Shown in pieces: positions 59,197 to 64,000 of a DNA stretch of 64,000 nt (position 1 is its first letter; the number at the start of each line of letters is the position of its first letter). A program made the position numbers and the translations under genes. The DNA comes from Exiguobacterium sp018617385. GTDB taxonomy: Bacteria; Bacillota; Bacilli; Exiguobacteriales; Exiguobacteriaceae. The stretch lies in assembly GCF_018617385.1 (NCBI RefSeq), contig NZ_JACSKA010000001.1, positions 310,001 through 374,000 on the forward strand, written 5' to 3'. The notes under the pieces were generated by a model, which did not search any database, had not been told where the DNA came from, and saw nothing but the letters and a program-made list of their open reading frames with translations.

Positions 59197-59199
59197 TAA
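59180..59199 (+). repeat. 20-base direct repeat, right copy
   Basis: Exact copy of 51057-51076. It holds the last five codons and TGA stop (59194-59196) of the phosphoglycosyl transferase gene. The interval to 59302 holds no terminator that I can see; AAAGGAG (59290-59296) is the capE ribosome binding site. Confidence 0.8.
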
Positions 59200-59302
59200 C
59201 GGTTTCCATTAAGTTACCAATTTAAGTGAGACCAACCGGGTAAATGATGACATACCGCTCTTCCTACATCTGAGACTAAACATCTACGAAAGGAGCCTTC
59301 TT

Positions 59303-60346
59303 ATGTTTTCCAACAAAACATTGCTCATCACGGGTGGGACGGGATCGTTCGGCAATGCCGTGATGGAGCGATTCCTCGATACGAACATCAAAGAGATTCG
59401 CATCTTTTCACGGGATGAGAAGAAACAAGAAGACATTCGCAATCGCTATCATCATGACAAGTTAAAATTCTACATTGGTGATGTAAGGGACCCGAACAGC
59501 GTCAAAAATGCCATGTATGGCGTCGATTACGTCTTCCATGCGGCGGCACTGAAGCAAGTTCCCTCGTGTGAGTTTTTCCCAATCGAAGCGGTGAAGACGA
59601 ATATTCTCGGTACGGAAAACGTTTTGAATGCCGCCGTCGAAGCGGGTGTGGAGAAGGTCATCTGTCTCTCGACGGATAAGGCGGCCTACCCGATCAATGC
59701 GATGGGAATCTCCAAAGCGATGATGGAAAAAGTCTTCGTCGCCAAGGCCCGTGCGGTCGGACCAGACCGCACGCTCATCTGCGGGACCCGTTACGGGAAC
59801 GTGATGGCCTCGCGTGGGTCGGTCATTCCATTATTCGTGGAACAGATTAAAAAAGGGGAGCCGCTCACCGTGACCGATCCGCTCATGACACGTTTCTTGA
59901 TGAGTCTGGCCGATGCGGTCGAGCTCGTCGTCTTCGCATTCCATCATGCGCATGCCGGTGACATCATGGTCCAAAAATCACCTGCCTCGACAATCGGTGT
60001 ACTCGCCGAAGCCGTGAAGCAACTGTTCGGGGTCGATCTTCCCATCAAAGTCATCGGGACCCGCCACGGCGAGAAAGCGTTCGAGACGTTGATGACCCGG
60101 GAAGAAAAAGTCGTCTCCGAAGACATGGGTGGATTCTTCCGCGTCCCGGCCGACAATCGAGACTTGAACTACGAGAAGTACTTCAGTGAAGGCAGCCAGG
60201 AACTGACGGCTCAAGGGGAGTACAACTCGAACAATACGAGACAGCTCGATGTGGAGGAAGTGAAGGAACTCTTGTTGACGTTACCTTACATTCAGGAAGA
60301 ACTCGCGAAATGGACGATTCCCGCTTCCGCGAAACGAATCGGGTGA
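59303..60346 (+). CDS. capE: UDP-GlcNAc 4,6-dehydratase/5-epimerase, CapE type
   Basis: A 347-residue SDR enzyme: LLITGGTGSFGNAVMERFLD (NADP loop), SRDEKKQEDIRNRY, YIGDVRDPNSVKNAMYGVDYVFHAAALKQVPSCEFFPIEAVKTNILG, CLSTDKAAYPINAMGISKAMMEK (YxxxK replaced by MxxxK as in inverting dehydratases of CapE/FlaA1 type) and the C-terminal TRHGEKAFETLMTREE. It converts UDP-GlcNAc to the 4-keto, 6-deoxy L-arabino sugar, first step to UDP-L-FucNAc, followed by CapF and CapG. AAAGGAG precedes the ATG. The 106-base gap before it may hold another promoter. Confidence 0.92.
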   Translation: MFSNKTLLITGGTGSFGNAVMERFLDTNIKEIRIFSRDEKKQEDIRNRYHHDKLKFYIGDVRDPNSVKNAMYGVDYVFHAAALKQVPSCEFFPIEAVKTNILGTENVLNAAVEAGVEKVICLSTDKAAYPINAMGISKAMMEKVFVAKARAVGPDRTLICGTRYGNVMASRGSVIPLFVEQIKKGEPLTVTDPLMTRFLMSLADAVELVVFAFHHAHAGDIMVQKSPASTIGVLAEAVKQLFGVDLPIKVIGTRHGEKAFETLMTREEKVVSEDMGGFFRVPADNRDLNYEKYFSEGSQELTAQGEYNSNNTRQLDVEEVKELLLTLPYIQEELAKWTIPASAKRIG

Positions 60347-60351
60347 GCGTG

Positions 60352-61587
60352 ATGACCAGACAACGACTCGTCTTCTTATCCAACATCGCTTCCCCGTATC
60401 AAGTAAAATTCGCTGACGTGCTTCATGAGCATATGGACACCGAGTTTTGGTTTTATAAACAAATCACCGATCAGCGACCTGACTGGTGGATTATCCCACT
60501 AGGTAAACGCTGTCGCGTCTTGAGAGGATCGTATTTCTCGAAAAAGACGAACTATCTCTCGCTCGACGTCTTTCTTCAACTCATCCGATTTCGACCGCAT
60601 ATCTTGCTACTAGGTGGTTTCACCCCGTTCCATGCCCTGCTCTTACAGATCGTCAAACTGTTCGGGGTGCGTGTCGTCGTCATGAGCGAACCGATTCGAA
60701 ACGTACGGGGTGAGACGAGCGGCGAATCGACATTATTGACAAGAGAAAACGGCTTGCACAAGACGACGCGGATTCATCGACTGTTCAAGCGGACCGATTT
60801 GATTTTTGGAATGGGGAACGTCGCACGCGATCAATTTATAAAGGAACTCGGCTTTCCTTCCGAACGAGTCGTTTCGGCACCCTATCCGATCGATATCGAG
60901 ACGCACATGTCGCACCCGTTACGTCAGAAAGGACCGAACGATCCGATTCATCTGTTGTTTGCCAATCGCTTAATTGAACGTTATCAACCGCTCATCGCCT
61001 TAGAAGCGTATCGAATCTTGAAAGAAGAATATCCGAACCTTTCCATGTCGCTCAATCGCGACGGACACCTCGCGGATGCATGTCGACGATATATCGAGGA
61101 CGAGCAGTTGACGGATGTCACGTTCCTTGACGAAATCGAGTCGTGGGACGGATTGAATCTCGTTTACCGGAGTTCAGATATTCTCGTGTTGCCGGCGACT
61201 TATTCGAACGGGAACATCAGCATCATTGAAGCCTGCGCGTCCGGGATGGGCATCGTCGTCAGCCATGACGTCAACAACGTCGCGCGTCATCTTCACGAAG
61301 GAATCAATTGTTTCAAATGCGAACCGACCGTGGCATCGCTCGTGACCGAGCTGAAACACTATCTCGATCACCCCGAACGATTGACAGCCCACGGACAGCA
61401 ATCGAAAGAACTCGTGACGCCAAGACTGAACGCCAACACGGCTGCCGTCTACGTCGACTTACTCCAACCACTCTATCGCAAAGGAGATTCTCACCATGCT
61501 GAAGTTGCTGTTGCTCGGGGGAGCGATGCATCAAGTTCCCATCATCCAAAAAGCGAAACAACAAGGGATATTCACCGTCCTCTGTGA
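60352..61587 (+). CDS. Glycosyltransferase, GT4-like, with long 3' overlap
   Basis: A 411-residue GT-B-fold glycosyltransferase: RLVFLSNIASPYQVKFADVLHEHM, FRPHILLLGGFTPFHALLLQIVKLFGVRVVVMSEPIRN, HLLFANRLIERYQPLIALEAYRIL and YSNGNISIIEACASGMGIVVSHDVNNVARHL, an E-x7-E-like donor site in which the first glutamate is replaced (SNGNISIIEA). The last 30 residues (after PLYRKGDS) look random and are encoded in the 92 bases that overlap the ATP-grasp gene, so the original stop was probably lost. Donor and acceptor unknown. It starts just after capE; a GTG at 60349 is possible. Confidence 0.85.
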   Translation: MTRQRLVFLSNIASPYQVKFADVLHEHMDTEFWFYKQITDQRPDWWIIPLGKRCRVLRGSYFSKKTNYLSLDVFLQLIRFRPHILLLGGFTPFHALLLQIVKLFGVRVVVMSEPIRNVRGETSGESTLLTRENGLHKTTRIHRLFKRTDLIFGMGNVARDQFIKELGFPSERVVSAPYPIDIETHMSHPLRQKGPNDPIHLLFANRLIERYQPLIALEAYRILKEEYPNLSMSLNRDGHLADACRRYIEDEQLTDVTFLDEIESWDGLNLVYRSSDILVLPATYSNGNISIIEACASGMGIVVSHDVNNVARHLHEGINCFKCEPTVASLVTELKHYLDHPERLTAHGQQSKELVTPRLNANTAAVYVDLLQPLYRKGDSHHAEVAVARGSDASSSHHPKSETTRDIHRPL

Positions 61588-62752
61588 CTATCTACCGGAT
61601 AATCCGGGTCGCCTCGTAGCCGATCGTTATTACTGTACGAGCACCCTTGATCGGGAGGCAGTCCTCGCTATCGCGAGAGAAGAAGGCATCGATGGGATTG
61701 TCGCCTATGCCTCCGACCCGGCGGCGCGAACAGCCGCCTATGTTGGAGAAGCGCTCGGGTTAGTGACGAACTCGCTTGAAACGGTCGAAACGTTGACGAA
61801 TAAAGCGAAGTTTCGGACATTCCTACAGCAACATGGCTTTGCCGTTCCGAAAACCTTTGCGTTCACCGACGTGGAAACGGCGGTCGAGACGTTACGGAAT
61901 CGAGCAGGTGAATACATCATCAAACCGGCCGACGCCTCTGGGAGTAAAGGGGTTAACAAATGGAGTCGAGGGAACGGGATTGCGCAGCTTCGCCGCCATC
62001 TCCGAGTGGCATTTACGATGTCATTCAATCAGGAAGTGGTCGTGGAGGAGTTCATTACCCGAGACGGCTATCAATTAGCGGGTGATGGATTTGTCGTCGA
62101 CGGAGAGTTGGTGTTTCGTTGTTTCGGAAACGGACACTTCAACGTGAACGGAATCAACCCGTTCGCCCCGATCAGTGCGAGTTTTCCGAGTGTGCATCCG
62201 CCTCACGTGCTTGAGCGAGTCCATCAGACATTGCAACGCATGTTGACTGAAGTTGGCTTCAAGCAAGGGGCGTTCAACTTCGACATCTTCGTCAAAGGAG
62301 AAGACGTCTATCTGATGGATATCGGTCCACGGAACGGAGGGAATTACATCCCACAAATCATCGAACAAGCGACAGGCGTCGACTTGGTTCAGGCGACGAT
62401 TGATGTCGCACTCGGGATGCCGGTGACGCTCGAGATGAAACCAGTGACCGTGCCGTCCGCCTATTTCATCATCGGCAGTCAAGAAAAGGGTCAGTTCATG
62501 GGTGTCCATTTCGATGAGGACGCCTATACGATTCGACAAGCGAACATCTATTATAACGTCGGAGATATGGTCCCACGCTTCGAAGGGGCAAATCAAGCAC
62601 TCGGTAGTTTGATTCTGGAGTTTGAAGACGTCGAGACGATGCTTCGACTCGTCGAACATCCCGAGCGATGGCTGACCTTACACATCAAGTCAACCGAAGA
62701 AACGGAGGGAGAATCATGGACATCGTCGTCACCGGTGCGAACGGTTTTTTAG
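61496..62752 (+). CDS. ATP-grasp enzyme of the capsule locus
   Basis: A 418-residue ATP-grasp protein. N-terminal pre-grasp domain (KLLLLGGAMHQVPIIQKAKQQGIFTVLCDYLPDNPGRLVADRYY), then ATP-binding region: TNKAKFRTFLQQHGFAVPKTF, YIIKPADASGSKGV (phosphate loop), VVVEEFITRDGYQLAGDGFVVDGEL, AFNFDIFVKGEDVYLMDIGPRNGGNYIP (metal-binding acid and asparagine). ATP-grasp enzymes join a carboxylate to an amine, so this one could attach an amino acid to a sugar of the repeat unit or make such a precursor; this is inference. AAAGGAGA precedes the ATG. Overlaps the genes on both sides (92 and 37 bases). Confidence 0.87.
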   Translation: MLKLLLLGGAMHQVPIIQKAKQQGIFTVLCDYLPDNPGRLVADRYYCTSTLDREAVLAIAREEGIDGIVAYASDPAARTAAYVGEALGLVTNSLETVETLTNKAKFRTFLQQHGFAVPKTFAFTDVETAVETLRNRAGEYIIKPADASGSKGVNKWSRGNGIAQLRRHLRVAFTMSFNQEVVVEEFITRDGYQLAGDGFVVDGELVFRCFGNGHFNVNGINPFAPISASFPSVHPPHVLERVHQTLQRMLTEVGFKQGAFNFDIFVKGEDVYLMDIGPRNGGNYIPQIIEQATGVDLVQATIDVALGMPVTLEMKPVTVPSAYFIIGSQEKGQFMGVHFDEDAYTIRQANIYYNVGDMVPRFEGANQALGSLILEFEDVETMLRLVEHPERWLTLHIKSTEETEGESWTSSSPVRTVF

Positions 62753-63828
62753 GCAGACACCTCGTTCACGCCTTGGAGCGGGCAGGGCATCTCGTCCTCC
62801 CGATCACCCGTTCGACCTCATCCGTGGAACGAAGCAGCTATCTGCGTCGAGCGGACGCCGTCTATCATGTGGCCGGAGTGAACCGTCCCGAACGAGTCGA
62901 AGAATTCACGGCCGGGAACGTCGACTTGACCGAGGCGATTGCCACCGAATTGCTGTCCTATAATCCGGTCCCCGTCATTTTCGCCTCATCGATTCAAGCG
63001 ACTCAAGACAATCCTTACGGAAACAGTAAACGAGAAGCGGAGGACATTTTGCGACTGTACGGTCAACGGAGCGGGGGACCGGTTCACATATATCGGCTCC
63101 CGAACCTGTTCGGCAAATGGGGGCGACCTTTTTATAACAGTGCGGTCACGACGTTTTGTTATCAGATTGCACGAGGAGAGGAGATCACGGTCACACATCC
63201 CGATTATGTGTTGACGCTCGCCCATGTCGATGACGTCGTCGCATCGTTTGTAGGGGCGCTGCATAAATCAGAAAGCACTGATTCAGACGTCCCGACACAC
63301 CAGATCACATTATTCGACCTCGCCCGAATGATTGAATCGTTCGAAGCTGTCCGAATGGCTAGAGGAGTACCGGATGTATCGGATCCTTTTACGAAAAAGC
63401 TATACAGCACGTACTTAAGTTACTTGCCGAAAGAACGGATGGTCACGCCTCTCTTGATGCATCAGGACGTGCGAGGATCGTTCACAGAATTGTTCAAGAC
63501 GCCTGACCGTGGTCAAGTCTCCGTCAACGTGGCCAAACCCGGAATCACAAAAGGGGAGCATTGGCATGAGTCGAAACATGAACAATTCATCGTCGTCAGC
63601 GGTGAAGGCGTGATTCGGCTCCGGTTGATGGACCAAGATCAGATCATCTCGTTCCATGTCAGTGAAGAGCAGCTTGAAGTCATCGAAATTCCGCCAGGTT
63701 ACGTCCATCATATCGAAAACACGGGCGTGAAAGATTTAGTGACGGTGATGTGGGTGAACGAGCCGTTCGACGCGACTCAACCGGACACCTATCCAGCCAC
63801 TGTCGCACAAGACGCGGAAGTCTCATAA
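62716..63828 (+). CDS. capF: CapF, bifunctional UDP-sugar reductase/epimerase
   Basis: A 370-residue two-domain enzyme. The N-terminal SDR domain (1 to about 245; DIVVTGANGFLGRHLVHALERAGH, VFASSIQATQDNPYGNSKREAEDIL with the YxxxK pair, LPNLFGKWGRPFYNS) reduces the 4-keto group; the C-terminal cupin (about 250-370; MLHQDVRGSFTELFKT-like opening here LLMHQDVRGSF, then KPGITKGEHWHESKHEQFIVVSGEGVIRLR and EIPPGYVHHIENTG) epimerises C3 with bound metal. This fusion is characteristic of CapF/FnlB in UDP-L-FucNAc synthesis. Start ATG at 62716 is behind GGAGGGA; it overlaps the ATP-grasp gene by 37 bases. Confidence 0.94.
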   Translation: MDIVVTGANGFLGRHLVHALERAGHLVLPITRSTSSVERSSYLRRADAVYHVAGVNRPERVEEFTAGNVDLTEAIATELLSYNPVPVIFASSIQATQDNPYGNSKREAEDILRLYGQRSGGPVHIYRLPNLFGKWGRPFYNSAVTTFCYQIARGEEITVTHPDYVLTLAHVDDVVASFVGALHKSESTDSDVPTHQITLFDLARMIESFEAVRMARGVPDVSDPFTKKLYSTYLSYLPKERMVTPLLMHQDVRGSFTELFKTPDRGQVSVNVAKPGITKGEHWHESKHEQFIVVSGEGVIRLRLMDQDQIISFHVSEEQLEVIEIPPGYVHHIENTGVKDLVTVMWVNEPFDATQPDTYPATVAQDAEVS

Positions 63829-63842
63829 AGGAGGGATTCATC

Positions 63843-64000
63843 ATGGTCATGGTGAGCATCAACTGCATCACATACAATCACGAGAAGTACATCGCTCAGG
63901 CGATTGAGGGCTTTTTGTCACAGCGCACGAACTTCGAGGTCGAGATTCTTATCCATGATGACGCCTCGACGGATCGGACGGCAGACATCATCCGGGAATA
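63843..64000 (+). CDS. Glycosyltransferase, GT2 family, cut by window end
   Basis: Only the first 52 codons lie inside the window. VSINCITYNHEKYIAQAIEGFLSQ, then VEILIHDDASTDRTADIIRE, is the N terminus of a GT2 (GT-A) enzyme of capsule type. AAAGGAGGGA precedes the ATG at 63843; a second ATG follows two codons later. It starts 14 bases after capF, so the operon goes on beyond the window. Confidence 0.88.
   Translation, partial: MVMVSINCITYNHEKYIAQAIEGFLSQRTNFEVEILIHDDASTDRTADIIRE

Noticed and set aside
59193..59210. cre-like sequence TGATAACGGTTTCCA before capE
   Set aside because: Two mismatches at conserved cre positions; a much better site exists before gntP.

Overview
The window looks like a chromosomal segment of a low-to-moderate-GC Gram-positive bacterium of the order Bacillales. 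Protein resemblance, strong AGGAGG-type ribosome binding sites, the CcpA-type cre site, DUF606 pairs, YwqD/YwqE-type tyrosine kinase and phosphatase, and a Pel locus without outer-membrane parts all fit; Exiguobacterium is my best guess, from memory only. No rRNA, tRNA, CRISPR array, transposase or integrase was seen.

Layout. 0-3.4 kb: ferric-siderophore ABC transporter (binding protein cut by the window start, two permeases, ATPase). 3.5-8.8 kb: cytidine deaminase, a YefM-YoeB toxin-antitoxin pair with a palindromic operator, an ArsR-type regulator with a DUF606 transporter pair sharing an operator, an MBL-fold hydrolase, an Lrp/AsnC regulator, a WYL regulator and a DHFR-family protein. 9-12.4 kb: a diguanylate cyclase and a GGDEF-EAL protein, followed by a secreted deacetylase, a GNAT enzyme and a small membrane protein. 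14-21.5 kb: gluconate genes gnd-gntP-gntK (minus strand), an MHYT-PAS-GGDEF-EAL protein and an RpiR regulator, with repeated CGGAA-N5-TTC sites linking regulator and operon. 21.6-23.7 kb: a small DUF6075-like protein and a YerD-type glutamate synthase-like oxidoreductase.

23.7-32.7 kb is a Gram-positive Pel exopolysaccharide locus: pelD, pelE, a PelA deacetylase (DUF2194), pelF, pelG and galE in overlapping order. A divergent gene encodes the GH114 hydrolase, and its leader folds as a c-di-GMP-I riboswitch whose terminator-like hairpin covers the ribosome binding site. With three c-di-GMP enzymes nearby and the RxxD site in PelD, the first half of the window reads as a c-di-GMP/biofilm region.

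33.5-42.4 kb is a strikingly AT-rich island of four genes: a 1303-residue SF1 helicase with a coiled coil of about 500 residues inserted in its motor, a PLD-family nuclease, a membrane J-domain protein, and a DUF4145-like/transmembrane/ankyrin protein. The first two resemble the Mokosh anti-phage helicase-plus-PLD module; the full set is the best candidate here for an undescribed defence system.

42.4-64 kb: a second gnd paralogue, a YihY membrane protein, then a capsule/exopolysaccharide region: LCP ligase, a catalytically dead GH13_18-like protein, CpsB phosphatase, galM, two secreted or membrane proteins, chain-length regulator and tyrosine kinase, glycosyltransferases, polymerase, flippase, CapG, phosphoglycosyl transferase, CapE, an ATP-grasp enzyme and CapF. 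CapE, CapF and CapG make UDP-N-acetyl-L-fucosamine, so the polymer probably contains L-FucNAc. A glycosyltransferase is cut by the window end.
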